From Vitellaria paradoxa (taxonomy: Eukaryota; Streptophyta; Magnoliopsida; Ericales; Sapotaceae), in NCBI GenBank assembly GCA_019916065.1, contig CM034240.1, forward strand, positions 16,973,894 through 17,037,893: a stretch of DNA of 64,000 nt, given 5' to 3'. The notes under the pieces are model-generated. The model did no database searches. It was not told the DNA's origin and saw nothing but the letters and a program-made list of their open reading frames with translations. Numbering within the stretch: position 1 is the stretch's first letter; every line of letters begins with the position of its first letter. This document shows positions 12,501 through 27,500 of the stretch, one piece after another. The position numbers and the translations under genes were made by a program.

Positions 12501-15500
12501 TCGTGCTGATACACATTTGGTAAGGGAGGAATAGAGGGAATAACAGGAGCCACAGGAGAAGTCTCCTGTGGATTTGGGGCGGGTGTAGGGGTGGAATCAA
12601 GGAATGATGGTGGAGGCAAAGGGACATATATGGAAGAGATGAGAGCAGGAAGAGTAGGAGATGACGCCCCCTCACGAGAAATAAGGTCAGAGGACAGAGT
12701 ATCACCATCAGAAGAGAAGAAAGCGATGGATTCAAAAAAGGTGACATCAGCACAGACGAAATAACGGCGAGAAGCAGGATGATAGCAACGATATCCTTTT
12801 TGTGTGCGAGAGTACCCCAAAAAGATGCACTTACGAGAACGAGGGGACAATTTATCAAGTCCAGGGTCAAGGATATGAACAAAGGCAGTACAACCAAAAA
12901 ATACGAGGGGAAAAAGAAAAAGGTGACCTATTAGGATAGAGAACTGAAAAAGGAGATTGGTTAGACAGGACAGGTGTAGGTACTCTGTTAATAAGGTAAC
13001 ATGCGGTAAGAACAGCATCTGCCCAAAAATTTTTAGGGACATTTATCTAAAACATTAAGGAGCGAGCAACATCTTACACATGACGGTGTTTACGCTCAGC
13101 AACACCGTTTTGTTGAGAAGTGTGAGGACATGTTGCTTGATGAATAATTCCCTTTTCAAGACAAAAGTGATCGATGACAGATTGAACATATTCCAAGGCA
13201 TTATCAAATCTAAGGATTTTGATTTTCTTATCAAACTGAGTGAAAATTTTATTATAGAAACGAGAAATAATAGAAGGTAAATCAGTTCTCTGTTTCATTA
13301 AAAAAAGTCAAGTCATACGAGAAAAATCATCAATAAATAGAACGAAATAAAAGAATCCATTGATACTCTTAACTCGGGAAGGTCCCCAAACATCAGTATG
13401 AATGACAGCAAATGACTCAGACTCACGACTATTATTACGACTAGAAAAGGTATTACGGTGATGTTTGCCAAATTGACAAGCCTCACAGTTTAAACTAGAC
13501 ACATGACTCAAATTTGGCACAACAAGTTTTAATCTTGCCAAAGACGGGTGACCTAGACGACGATGCCATTGAAGGGAAGAGACAGTAGTACGGAGAGCAA
13601 TAGAGGGTGAAGGTGCTGGAGAAGAATCACGATTAAGATAGTAAAGTCCATCCTTCTCATGCCCCGAACCAATCGTCTTCTTCGTCTTGAGATCCTGAAA
13701 GACATAAGAATTTGAAAAAAAAGTTATTGAACAATTTAATAATTTAGTCAATTGACTTACAGAAAATAAATTAAAAGGGAATTGAGGAACATAAAGGCTA
13801 GACTCTAGATTAAGTGATAAAGCGAGACGGAGAGTCCCTCTTCCAGACACAGGACGAGATGATCCATCACCTAACACTATAGTATGATTAAGAGGACGAA
13901 GCTTAGAGAAGAAAGAAGAATTACCAGACATATGTGAACTAGCTCCTGAATCAATAATCCAGGAGGAAGAGGTAGAGGCCACAAGAGCGGGGTTACCTGA
14001 GTTTGCCAAAGTGGCAGTGGAGGTATTAGAAGCAGAAACACGTAACGACTGGATGAGCTCTTGGAGCTGAGAGGAACTCAAAGTATATGTCTCTTGAGAA
14101 TCAGACGTGGGAGTACTAGTCGGAGGCACTGAAGGCTGTGTAGAACCATGATCATTGACATGATGTGCCTGTTCTGGTTTACCATATTTCTTCCAACAGT
14201 AGGGTTCTGCATGGTTTGTTCCACCACAAAAAGTACACTTGCGTTCACCCTTATTTCCAGAAGATCGTCCTCCACCTCTAGAACCACCACGATTGTTTCT
14301 TCCACCACGGGAGCCACAAGAAGACCCCCCACGACTATGCTGGCTAACTAAAGCAGAGGAATCTGCAGGTAAAGCTGTATTATCAGGGTTGGAGGAACGA
14401 TTACCCAATGAGGATCGCTGGATACGAGAGTAAGCACTAGCTGCAGTGGGCAATGTCTCGCTTGCTAAAATCTGATCCTTGAATCATCGGAGGTCAGGAT
14501 TGAGACCAGATAAAAAATTAGCTATCACAAACTCTTCCCAATATTTCTTCTGCTGCAGTAAGTCTGTACTAAAAGGACGATATTGCAACAATTGCTCCCA
14601 TAAACTTTTTAAATGACTATAATACTCAGATAGAGATCTGTCACCTTGTTTGGCTGAGAACATTTGCTCATATAACTCATAAACCCTAGAAACATTGCTC
14701 TTTTGAGAATAGGATTCAGCAAGGCACTCCCATATACGTTTAGAGGAATCACAAAATTCAACTGTGGTGGCAACAGAGTCCTCTAAACTATGCCACAAAA
14801 GGCCCATTACAATTGCATCTTCACTCATCCAAACATTATATGTAGGGTCAGTTGAGGGAGGTGCTTCATCAGTAATATATTTTAGTTTGTTCTTTCCCCG
14901 GAGAAAAGTTTTAACTGCATGCGCCCAACCCAAATAATTGTCCACATTTAATTTCTTGGGTGTAATAGAGCAAGGAACGTCATCAGCCTTGAGAAAAACA
15001 GTGTGATTGAAGGTTGGGTCTTCTGATTTTGCCATAACAGTACCAGGAACTTAACACCAATTGATTGGAACCAGAAGAACAACAATGGGAACCAGCAAGA
15101 AGAAATCAGCACAAGAACACACCAATCAACAAGAACAAACAATCAACATCAACCAATCCGAGGAGACCAGCAAAGGAACAAACCAAACAATCAATCTTCA
15201 TCTATCAATTAAAGAAAAACAACAAAAGCAGCATAGCAGTAGGCGAGCAGAGGTAGACAACCATGGACAGGAGGCAAACGAAGCAGCATAACAGTAGGTG
15301 AGCAGCAACAGACGATCATGAACAGGAAGGGAGTCGTTCAGACAACCATGAAATCAGGCGATCGAGCATAGAAGGGAGTCGTTCAGGCCATGCGACCGCC
15401 GGCAAAGAAGCCGACGGTTGACCGACGGGACACGCGCCTACACGCGCCGAAGGTGGCTTGGCGCTTGAAGACAGAGGCGAGAAGGAAAGCCGCGCGTGAA

Positions 15501-18500
15501 GGCAGCCGAGACTTCGTCCAGTGACGAGCCTTCTAGGGTTTGGTCGCCAGCTGCCGGCGAGCTCCCAGAGACTATCGGCGGTGGCTCCGGTCGCCGGAGA
15601 TGTCGCCGGCGAGGAGTAGTTCCGATCTGCCCCTTTCTCTCTCTGTATTTCTATAAAATTCTCTCTCTCTCTTTTTTTTTTTATTTCTCCTGCTCTGATA
15701 CCATGTTAAGATATCAAAACAAGAATTGAGGAGTGTATCTTCTCTCCTCTCCAAGCATTCTTATTTATACTTAAACGTTACAATCGTAGAAGGAAATAAA
15801 TTTAAGGAAAAGGAAATACAACCAATTACGGCTGTCAACACAAGAAAGGAAAACTCAATATTTGCTTAATAGAAAAACTCAATATTCGCCTAATAATACT
15901 AATATTTTCTAATATAAGACAAAGGTAGCATCATAAAGATCTGAAAGTTTAATATTAAGAAAAAACAAAACCCACCAAATCATGCGTGTCACTGTGCAAC
16001 CAGTAAAGCAATGAAAATATCACTTCCATGCATTGAGCATGGATCGTCTCAAATTTATATAATATAATAGCAATTACAATTTCAATTATGTGATTACTGA
16101 GAGACAATCCAACCTCAAATGAAAATTATACAACTGCAGAACTCCAAAATAGCACAATTAGAACAATCCTAGTGTCCTCAAAGGGAAAGCGTTGCTAACT
16201 AGCAATCTGGGTGACTAATTTGATTATCGCTTCTGTTCCTAAATTTCACATATGTGGAACTCTTATTACGGCCCAAGTTTGAAGGTAAATCTGAGCTCAA
16301 ACTGAGATACTACCACCATAAAACCCCAGAACAGCGCAATTATAGTAATATAATGAAGGGAATGAGTTGCAAACTAGCAATCTGGGTATCTAATTTGATC
16401 ATCGCCTACTCCTACATGTTGCCTATGCAAAATTCTTGTTAGGACTCCCTAGGTGAACTGACTGTGCCCAAAACCGAAATGAGAAACAAATCTGCAAAGG
16501 GGCTTGTTTTGGACAACTAAAAAATGGAGAAAGTTATAGATGCACCCATTTTTTACTGTTTAACTGCACTATAGGCTCCAAGAATTGTAAAAACTGAAAA
16601 AAAAAAAAAAAGTGTCTTTACATTCTATCATCCACTCCTATTTACAAAGGGGAAAAATTAAAGCCTTAACAGAAATTTTTATATCCATTAATAGATAGGG
16701 ATTTTGGTGATTACTCCTCTGAAGTCATGACTCCCAAGGTGTGATAAGGCCTTGGGCAATTGGTGCATTTGACATAAGTGATTCAAGCTCCTTGTATTCA
16801 AAGCATGTTTAAAAATAGGAAAATGTGCCATAATGCATATGGATTTTTAATGGGAGCTGCACTTTAAAACGTGTTTGGGACACAACCATAGAAAACATTA
16901 ACTGCCATACGTCTGCAAAGAAAAGGGCTTCTTCCCCTCCAAAGCAAGAATGATATGGAAAATTGATAGTCATAGACAACAAGATCAATCTGCAAAATGA
17001 CACAACACAATTTCTGCATCGCTCTGTCATTTTATGTCAAGTAAGCATTTGTTGCTATATATAATACTTTTTTTATGCCATGTCACACATTTACAAGATA
17101 TAAAATAAAGAAATGAAAAATACAAAAATTATGTATTCAATTCTTCCATGAAGGACATAAAACTAATTAAATATGGATCTATAACCACCAACCCTTCCCC
17201 TCCCCCCCCCCCCAAAAAAAAGGAAAAAGAAATTAACATTACAGCGTAAACGAACAATTCCTTGTCAATCTATGTAACTGCAATTCAACATTAGGAAAAA
17301 TTCTGCTATTCTTTTCCATCCAAATCAACCATGATATGCGAAATGAGACAATTTAGCATGGAAGAATGTGTCCTTCCCCCTCAAAAACAAGAAAGTACAC
17401 ACACAAGCACTGTTCAAAAGAAAGCATATAAACTATCTTTGGTCAATTATGCTTTGCAACCTTCCATTTTGTACAGAATCCCACTTCAGGATCTCATTTT
17501 TTAATTATAATAATTAAACCCTTGCAATTCCAATTTCTTCATTCTTCTTCTTTTTCTTTCCTTCTTTTTTTTTTTGGGGGGGGGGGGGGGAGTGTTGCAA
17601 TGTGAACTATGAGCTTTCATTAGGGCTTCATCCATCAAATGGCCACATGGAGTTCTGGACCTCTTTTTAGCTTGCCACGTGGCAATTCAATAGATCAAAT
17701 CTTAATGGAAGCTCAAAAAAGGTGAGGTGTGAAGGATGACACTACAGAAATTGTAAAAGGTGAGGTATGAAGTGAAATTTGGTGGAGGATACAGGGGCGT
17801 AAAGTGTAGATAACCCAACAATCTATGACTGTTGTTCTTAGCTGCTATGTGAATAGAATCTTTCTATGAAACAACAGGGACAACCAGCTTTCAGCAACCC
17901 TGTGTTGTTTGAAGAAATGGGTTCTAAAGTCAAGTAGGGATCTGGCTCAAACAATTCAACCATCATTCTTTGTGAATTTCCAAACCAGGAAAGAGTTTAA
18001 ATAAAAGACAAAATAAAACAGCACAGAGTAAGAATATTTAACCCAAGAAAGTAAACAGGGTTGAACTCTAAGGTAAGGAAATGAATAGGTCTCATTTGTG
18101 GAAAGGAACACCAAAAGTGTAGAATGATTAAAACATATAAGCTAGCTAGGATGGCAATTTGACCAGATACACAGGTAACAAGCCCTGCCCTGCTCCTATT
18201 GGAATGGAGCTTGGGTCAGAAATCAGTGAAGGGGCCAGTGTGTGAGGTGAAGCTATAAGTTGAGTCAGTTTCAAGACAGGATGAGGATGCAACCAAATCT
18301 GCCGTCTACACAGGATATACTACTCAAGCTAACAAATGGTCACTGGTAGTGGCGAGATGGTACATCGGAAGAAGAAATATCTCCCATTGAGAATTAATTC
18401 ATATCATGGCAGCAATAGAATTCAATACAACAAACAAAAACCATTAATAAAATTTTAAAAATAACTAATTTTGGAAAATGGATAAAAAAAAACACCTGTT

Positions 18501-21500
18501 GGAGCCTTGCAAAACGCTCAGAGAATAATCTCGTGAGTAAAGGAATTGTGAAGTCAACAGCTGCTCTTGCAATAAGAGCATAAGAGCTTAACCTTTCATC
18601 CATGGCTGCAAAGAAAGCGTATGTCAATTAATAGTTGAAACAAATATGGTAATTACAAAGGCAACACCAATAACAGTATCAGTGAATGAGAAAGTGAGAG
18701 AGAGAGAGAGACCTTTGTCTCAAAGCTTTTCCAGCCTTGTTTCATATTGCTTCAAATAAAAATGCATGGGTGTCAGAATATATGAGATCTTTCAGTCTAG
18801 TATGCTGTGGGAACCTTGTTTTATTAATAATATGCAAAATTGGGGACTTAAGGCAGCGTTCCTCCCCCCCCCCCCCAAAAAAAAAAAAAAACCTCTCGAG
18901 ACACTGTGCAAGGTCCAACCCAGGATGACAGTGGCAAGATAAGCTGGAGGGTGAATGGTGGGAAGTACAGTCAACTTGCATCACCATTTGACTAGAAGAT
19001 CTCCTAAGGCAGTTTTTCATGGAGGAGCATTTGGAATGTTCAAACAAATGTGACCTTGACTTGATGGAAGCTTTTGAAATATAGAGAATTCAGGAAAGGT
19101 TTGACACACTTAATGGGTGGTCTATGTCTTATATTTATCATATTAGGGGGCCCATGCAAATTAGGAAAGTGGATAAAATACAGAAGGAAGAAGATAATAA
19201 GAAACTAAATATCTGCATACTAACACAAATATTCATATTCTATACCAACACCACCCCCACGTTGGAGCATATATATAATACATTTCAAGCTTGTTACAAA
19301 CTATATTAAGTTCACGCACCCCTTAAAACATTAGTAAACAAATTTGCAAATTGATCTTCAGACTTCACATAAGGTATCTTTATCAAATTATGGAGGAGCT
19401 TTTCCCAAACAAAGTGACAATCTATATCTATATACTTTGTCCTTCCATTAAACACGGGAGCCAACAATATACTACCTAATTATCACACATCAATTCCACA
19501 GGAGGTTCATGTGTCACACCAAGTTCTTCTAGGATATGTATTAGCCACACCAATTCACATTATGTATGTGCCATAACTTGATGTTCAAATTCTACACTTG
19601 ATCGAGCTAACACGACCTACAACTTCCTCTTCTAAGATACTAGGTTTCCTCCTACAAACACACAACATTTGGTAGTGGACCTCCTATCATCTAGAGATCC
19701 AGCCCTGTTTACATCAATGTATTCTTCAATCAAGATATGACAATTTTTTTTTTTTTTAATAAGCAACATAAATTTTACTAAATAAAAGAACCACATACAA
19801 ATGAGGGCGAGGTGACCTCATAGAAGAGAGACAAAATAAAACACGAATAATAAAATTCTAGTTAAAAGGATCCAACTTGTCCTAAGACTCGTTATCAAAA
19901 ACACTAGTGCTTCTAGTTCAACTTGATTAGGAACAATGGAATTCCTTTGAATGCATTAGTCGCTGAAGCCAAAAGAGCAGCTTGGAATTTACATTTATCC
20001 CACAAAATTTCAATACTGGATTCATTTTCTTTTAATATTCTACTATTGCTTTCCGTCCATAAAATCCATAGCACTACTTGTTAGGTCTATTATTTTAATT
20101 AATGACAATTGCGAGTCAACCTTGAATCTGTATAATTTTTGAAGTGCCTTGAATCGAGTGTTGTTAGTTGAGTTGTTCCTTGGTTCAAAAAAAAATTACT
20201 TGAAACAACTTTTATAGCAAGGAAAGAGCTCAAATACTGTTTAAGCACTCAAGATTCTGGAAAAAGAGCTCAAAGGGAGCTCGAGCGGCTAGACGGGATT
20301 TTTGCCAATGTCGTCCAGATTGCGCCTCTTTTGTGCCTTAATCTGATGAGCAAATAAAAGGGATATTTTCCAGCAGCTTTTGAACATCTCTCCCAACACA
20401 CTGAGGAAACCCTGACATCCAAATTGAGGAGATCTACAAGTTGGGTTTGAAAGAACAACAATTGAAGATCTTCATCTTGATGAAGAAGAAAATCTTTGCG
20501 TTCTAGGAAGTGCCGCCCGGGTTCTAGAATGGAGTCAATCTATAGGCTTGGTTCATCGCAGGTTCTAGTGAGCAAGAGAAGAATAAAGTTAGGACGGGAT
20601 CTAGTTCTACTTTGTATTCGGTAAATCTCTTGTAACCTTTTGATTTCATGATGGATTGATTGTCGGATTAGTAACCTTATAGGCACGAGATTTCACCTAA
20701 AAGTGGCTCTAGAGTTTCCCTCGTTAACATCCTGTGTCCCCGCTCCTGTTATGGTTGGTTGTGACTATTCTCCACATCAAATTTTTTTTTTCTTTTTCAC
20801 TACCAATACTACACAATCCCATACTGTCTTGGCATTCTTCCTGTACCTAAGCCCCATAAACTTGTGAATAAATTAGAACAACTTTGAGAGCAAATGTCAC
20901 ACCCTAGATTCCTGTAACCCAGGAATGTGAACTAAAAGCATACAATGCCACAAGTAAAATATATTCCATGTCCCACAATTAGAGCCATGACATGATAATA
21001 GGAGCAAAACTGAATATTATGAAAACTATATATAAAAAACAAAACCTCAGCCTTACTAGTTGGGCGACCAAAGCTCCTACATTTACACCAAATGCATCAA
21101 AATTGGTCCCAAGCTAAATGAAACCATCAAATCTAGGAATTTATCCAAATACAACAAGTCCTGTCAAACAGAGGTCCATAAACAAGTCACTAGATCTAAT
21201 AAATAACCAAAAAGCATATTTAAGTTCCAATTTTTCTTAGGTTCCTCAACCAAATGGTCAGACATCCATCTCATTCACATCAACATTATTTCTTGCATTA
21301 TCAACTGCAAGGGGACGAGCACTAATATTCCATGTGCTCGGAGAGTTAATAAAATATTACAAATACAATCTAGCATATTACCATCAAGATAAATTCATGC
21401 ATCAATTCCAACTAGAAACAATGTAAGTCATAACCAATTTAATATAACCAAAAAAAAAAACACGTTGATTTAGGTACTACTGCCTGGTGGGCTTGCAACC

Positions 21501-24500
21501 AAAGGGCCTAACCCAAATACACCACCATTTAGTGTTTGCCTCCTATGTCTAAGCCATGAAGCAAAAAATATTACACCAACATTTGGTGTCAGCCTCTTGA
21601 GCCTAAGCCACAAGAAAAGTCTATGCCACACTTGGGACACGAAAACCAATTTCACGTAGGTTTCGAGATTTTCAACTCTTGGGTATGTATTCAATACCTC
21701 TCAACCCAAACAATCATGCTCCCAAATCAACGGTAACACAACTAGACCATTAATCAAAACCAAACAATTATATAGAAAATTCAGATTTCTTGTCAAATTT
21801 CATTAAATTCATCCTTTATAATTATTTTATGAAAATTCTATTGTCAAAATCAATAGTTTATCAAACCGCTTCTGTATAATCAATATATCTCAACATATAT
21901 ACGCAACGATACCCACTAGAAATATAATAATTATTGATGCGGTAAAACACGCAAATTAGTTATTCAGAAAATTTACTTAAAATCCATATTAAATAACAAT
22001 TTCCCTTTCCTGATAATTAAATTGCCAATCTATTATCAATAAAAGTGACCTGAAGCATAAATTTATTAATTTTGATAATTCTCAACCTTCTCTAAACCCT
22101 ATTATGTGAGAATCATCCATTTGCAAGTAAATTAATCTAAATCTATTATTTAAAATAAATTTGTAAATAATTCCACTTCCTCCTATATTTCAATTATCAT
22201 GTTTTCGGAATCAACATATTCATACGAGTTTATGCAAAGTTCAATAGTGACTTATCTACCACATTATTATGTATATATTGATATATCCATGAACAAAAGA
22301 CAAACCCTATCAGTTGGTGCTACCTAGTTAAACCAACCTATATATGCATGTGTTTAAGCATATGAAGTCTAGAAATAAGACTTATAACTCTTGCCTCCTA
22401 CAGGTTGTATGAGCAATTATACCAATCTGTCCATGTATATATAATAGCATGTGAAACAAATTAATTCTCTCCCCTTCACCTCATTGGGATGATATATAAT
22501 ATATGTTATATATATATATATATATAGATGTTGCAAGCAATGGGTTCGTCACAATCAATCTGGTCGGGACACAAAAGCAATTATATATATAATATATATA
22601 TTTGAAAATTTAAGTATCATCTCGCCCCCTTACCTTCACTTCAAATTTGAGATGTGTATATATATATGTATACACTGAAACCAATGAATTGAATAATGAA
22701 GGACCTGCAAAGTGCAACAAGGAGACGGCCATGATCAGTGCTGCCATGCAGGTGAAGACATCGGCTGGTGCACAAGTTGCCGACTGCTGCATGTCGACGT
22801 TGATTCGCTGCAGTCAGTCAATAGGTCTCATTCCTTGGTGAGGGAAAAAAAAATGTTAGGGCTGGCTCTCAACAGCTACCCGATTGGGAGGGAGAGAAGA
22901 GAGAGTTGAGATAGACCAAGAAGGACTACATTTTTTTTTTTTCAGTTCCAGTGTATATGTACACATGCATCCAAGTGGAAGGCAAAGGTTAAGGCTTCAA
23001 AGCACTCTCCCTGCAAAGCTAATACAATGTCTATATACCCGTACACACACGTATTAAAATAAAGGACTAATCTGGTAGTTTTCAAAATAAATAAATAAAT
23101 ATATAATTTTAAATTCACACCCATTTCGTAAATGTTTTAAATTTTGAATAAATAAATAAAAGTGAAACCTAGAAATTAAATCCAGATCATTACAGCAAAC
23201 CCAAGCCTCTCCAACTTCAGAAAATAACTTATTCCACACGTTCGATGCTGCTGGAAGGTAGAGGAACAAGTGATCAATAGTCTCCTTGCTAATCTTACAC
23301 ATTACAAACCAATTTGGAGAGATGCTGACCCCTAGTCTCATTTTCTGAAGCACATCAAAGGTGTTGATTTTGCGATGAGCCACTAACCAAGCAAAGATTT
23401 GGATTTTAATTGGCACATTAGCCTCCCATATCATTTGAGAATAATGGAAAGGGATCAAACTTGGGTCACTAATTAATGAATCAAAAAAGATTTACAAGAA
23501 AATGCTCCAGACTTGTTCAATCCCAAAATATTTCCCATTTGGAATGAAAGATCTAAGACTGACCCCTTCTAGTGAATTTAGAAGCATAATATGATCTGAC
23601 TTTCTATCGTATAGGTTGCGGGAGAAATTAAAATTCCAATACGATGAAGCTGACTGTAAATTTGCATGAGATGAGATCATAGAGAAGATTGGGCTTAACT
23701 TGTTCCTAGAGAGCCTATACAAATTCAGAAACTAAGCATAAAAAGGTTGACCACATCTCCATTTCTTTTTGCAGAATAAAAGTCTGCCCATTTCCCACAC
23801 CCCAACTACAAAATTGAGAAAACCTCAATGAGCATCTGGAGATGCTTTTCCAGGGGTTCCTCAAGGTCCTTCTAACAGTTGAAATAGGGTACCAATCATT
23901 GTTCAATAACCCATATTTGCTTCTAATTATAGAAAACCACAGTGAGTTTTGCTCAGATTGAAGTCTCCAAAGCCGTTTGGCAAAAAGAGCATCATTCATA
24001 CCCCCTATGTTCCCCACCGCTAAACCTCCCAAAGCTTTTATAAGTCCAATTTATGGGATGGTCTCTTCTGCCTTCCTCCCATCCCTACTAAGAAAAAAAA
24101 AAAAAAAAAAAATTTCCTCATACAATAAACCATGACTACAAGCACCTTTGAGATACCTCAAAATACAGATAAATGCATACCAATGACGCACCCATGGAGA
24201 ATCCAAGAACTAACTCGCCACAATCGTAGCAAATACAAGAGTCCATGTAACACAGAACACAAGCAAAAAGGCTTAGCAGGTGGCTCCATCATGTCTGATG
24301 TGGTGTACTTAGTGGGATCACAATAGAAATTTTGGGTAATCTGATCAGGCAATTCCCCATATCAAATCAGCCCTTCTGCATAGTCTTAATTTCGGGTTAG
24401 AAGGGAAACTTGTGTTTTTCTCCCTTTTTATTGATTTGATAAGAGATCTTTGTTTTGTAGATTTCGTATAGCCCCCATTTCTTACAAATCTAGTGTACAA

Positions 24501-27500
24501 AGGTTGCACCTCTTTTTTTGGCATTTTTAAAACAATTACTTGCTTATTAGAAAGGAAGAAAAAGAAAACAATGGCACTTGAAATGCAGATAGAAAAGGAA
24601 ACTTAATACATCATTAAATAGATCAAATACATACCAGCAATAGAAGCCTGCAGATATTCAGATTCGCTCTCATCGGTAGAGGCCGATGCAGAAGCCGCTA
24701 TAATATAAATGATGTTATAAGCCAATTAATTAACAAAACATTCCCAAATCAAGCAACATAATGTAAAGAATGACAGAATTACCCTTTAATTCAGACTCCA
24801 CGATCAAGGCAAATACATTGGCGGCTGCATTAATCCCATCTGCTGGAAGCACTGCACTCTGTCCGGTATTATTTATTGGCTGCAAATGTATGGAGAAAGT
24901 TCAGTTAGTTCAGTAGGTGGCATGGCACAACTACTGAAGACTGGGCATACTTCATAATAAAGCCATTATTTTATATTGTTCAGATCTCAATGTATGCTGA
25001 AAAATTATACATATTTGTAAAGATGCTAACACAGCGCTAAGCATCAGAGCCAGTAAAACACTACACTAACTGTTAAAGCCATTATAGCACATTGCTCAAA
25101 CCTTAATGTAAAGCAAGTATATCTAATTTGTACATGTGGATTTTGGGAGTATGGATAAAGATTAAATAATTTTTCTATCATTTGCTGAGGAGACGGATAC
25201 ATAACTAGCAGAAATGTTTGTTTCTTTTTAGTAATTGTGGGAATCCTCTTGATGTCTTTTTTTTTTTGGGGGGGGGGGGGAGGGGGTAAATCCTCTTATA
25301 TGTATTTATCCACCCCCCCCCCCCAAAAAAAATAAAAGGTGTAAGACAATAATGATGCTAACCCAGAGTGAGGATCAAAACCAGTAAAACCACTATACTA
25401 ACATTTAGAATTTTAAAAATACACAAAAAAATTAAATGAATAAGGCACACATGGAACAATTTCTAATTCTTCTTAAAAGTTCACAAAAGCACATACCAGA
25501 AGAAGAGCAGTCCAAGTATCTAGTAAGATATCACGTGCCACCCAACTCCATGTCTCCTCTTCAGTATAATTGGACATAAAGACTTTAACAACTTCACACA
25601 TCAAGGCAGACAACAAGCTAATAGTGCCAAATGGACTGAAGATCAAGGCAAAAGTCAGGTCTTCGAAAACCGCAAACAAATAAATGCCATAGATATTAAC
25701 TGTAAGTGTCAGATTAATTTAACAAGCATATTCTTAAAGAACAATGAAGAAATACTGTAGAATATCACATAACTGAGTCCTGACCTTAAGGATTTCAATA
25801 GTTGATCAAACACAAGGGGTGTTGTCACAGTTGCTATGGCTAAGAGTGCACGGCATCCATCAAGCATCTCACTGAACATATCCAAATAACAGCTAATGCA
25901 TCAAACAATATATTAAAAAGGATAAAGAGAGAAAAGATGCCATGCAGGAAAGGGTGGGATGAGGGTGTTAAGAGTGACTTGCAGAAATACAACCTTTCGC
26001 TTTTTCCACATTCAATTGCTTTTGAAACAGCATCAGGGGGATTGATCCATTGTATAATTCCAGATAGCAGTTGCAGAAGGTGCTGCTCTTGCGTTCGCCC
26101 GTTATCTGGATTTGATACACACAATATCATGCACCTCTAACTAAGTAGATAGAGAGAACAGCAGATTTTCAAGAGTCATACAGAATTCATTTACTGGAAT
26201 AGAACCATTTAAACAGTATAATCCATGATTGAAGGAAAAGCTGGGGAGGAAAAATAAATAAATAAATAAAGACAGGTCTCCTCACAATGGGACAAAGAGA
26301 AAGGGGGCGATTTGTGAATTAAAGTTCAACAAACAATTACTTCTGCTGATGACAAAAAAAGTGGCTAGACTTCATTATACCAACCTAAATAATTTGGTTG
26401 TTATATACAGCTTTCTTTCGTTAAGACTTTATGAGTAAAATAAGTGCCAAAAATGAAGAAAAAAATGCTCATACTTCACCTTCATTTTTTTGTCAACAAA
26501 CCCTAATGATCAAGTTCGCCTTGTAGTTGTCATTGACATGTTACTTTATCTTCCTGAAATTTTCTAAATTGAAACATGATCAACTACACTACTTAACCCT
26601 TCATTGCAATGATGCCTATCACTAATTTAATGCTTATTTTAACTTCTTTTTACATTTAAAGCAACAACTTTAGAATAACAATTAAGAAAACATATTACTC
26701 AATTACAATCTATTGTGTATCTGGCGGAAATCTAGCATGTTCCACAAGTCATGCAGGGGTTTGAGAATAAACATCACCAATAGCATAAATTTTACAAGAA
26801 GGGAACATAAGTTAATCATTTTGAGAGAGGATCAACAATCCCTCAGAGAAACCACCTAGCAAAGGTTCCCCCAACACCTGGTCTGAACAGCCTTTCTGCC
26901 AATTTGCTACTGGAACAGCGGAATCACATATCCAAGCTTTTGTTTGTCAACTCATCCATGACTCCAAGTTTCATCCCTTCTCTGGCCACACGGCATTGAC
27001 AAAACCAATCTTCCAACAAAAATCATTAGGATTGACAATATTTCGTATAATGATTCGGTTCCTGAACCTGCAATTTGTTATGCTTAAAAGAAAGGTTGAC
27101 ACAATCTCATGGAATAAAAGGAAGTTAGAAAGGGAAGAGTTGTAAATAAGGAATGCAAGGATTTTATATTGGCAGATAGGTTGCATGGGGCTGGATTAGC
27201 TTCTAGAAAAAGAGCACGGAGCCTAATTACCTAAGATCTAAAAGGGCAAAGTTGCAAAACGAGGGCAGTTTTGAGCTTGAGCATGGAGGTTGTCTTCTTG
27301 ACAATTCAGCTTAGCTGGTGGAACTAGTTAGTAATACGAGGGAGATAGGACCTTTTAAAAAAGCGTAACCAATGTAAGAATCATGCTTCTTTCGGTCTAA
27401 GGAAGAAGACAAGGAGGAGCAGGACGAGGAAGAGGGGGGGGATCTGTGGCAAAAATAATCCAAGGTTCTGCTTTAGCTCTCTAGTTTTGTGAATATTTAT

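Larger units (their letters stand above)
10572..15914 (-). mobile_element. Ty1/copia retrotransposon 1, complete with LTRs and TSD, non-autonomous by mutation
   Basis: 5,343 bp, minus strand, inserted in the XPO4 intron between W14 and W15. LTRs at 10572-10758 and 15704-15914; 5-bp target duplication TAAGA at 10567-10571 and 15915-15919. On the minus strand the LTR begins TATTAG and ends TTAACA. The primer-binding site next to the 5' LTR is TGGTATCAGAGC (initiator Met tRNA), and the polypurine tract GCTTGAGAGGGCG (10759-10771) abuts the 3' LTR. Domain order gag-protease-integrase-RT-RNase H is copia. The LTRs differ by only about 3 substitutions (all C/T) plus a 24-bp duplication, so the insertion is recent. 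Confidence 0.97.
15920..18495. other. Intron W14-W15, 5' part
   Basis: Apart from the C12A8 and T11G15 tracts and an imperfect repeat of a ~65-bp segment (GCAAACTAGCAATCTGGGT-like at 16190-16215 and 16365-16390), nothing is recognisable. Confidence 0.45.
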
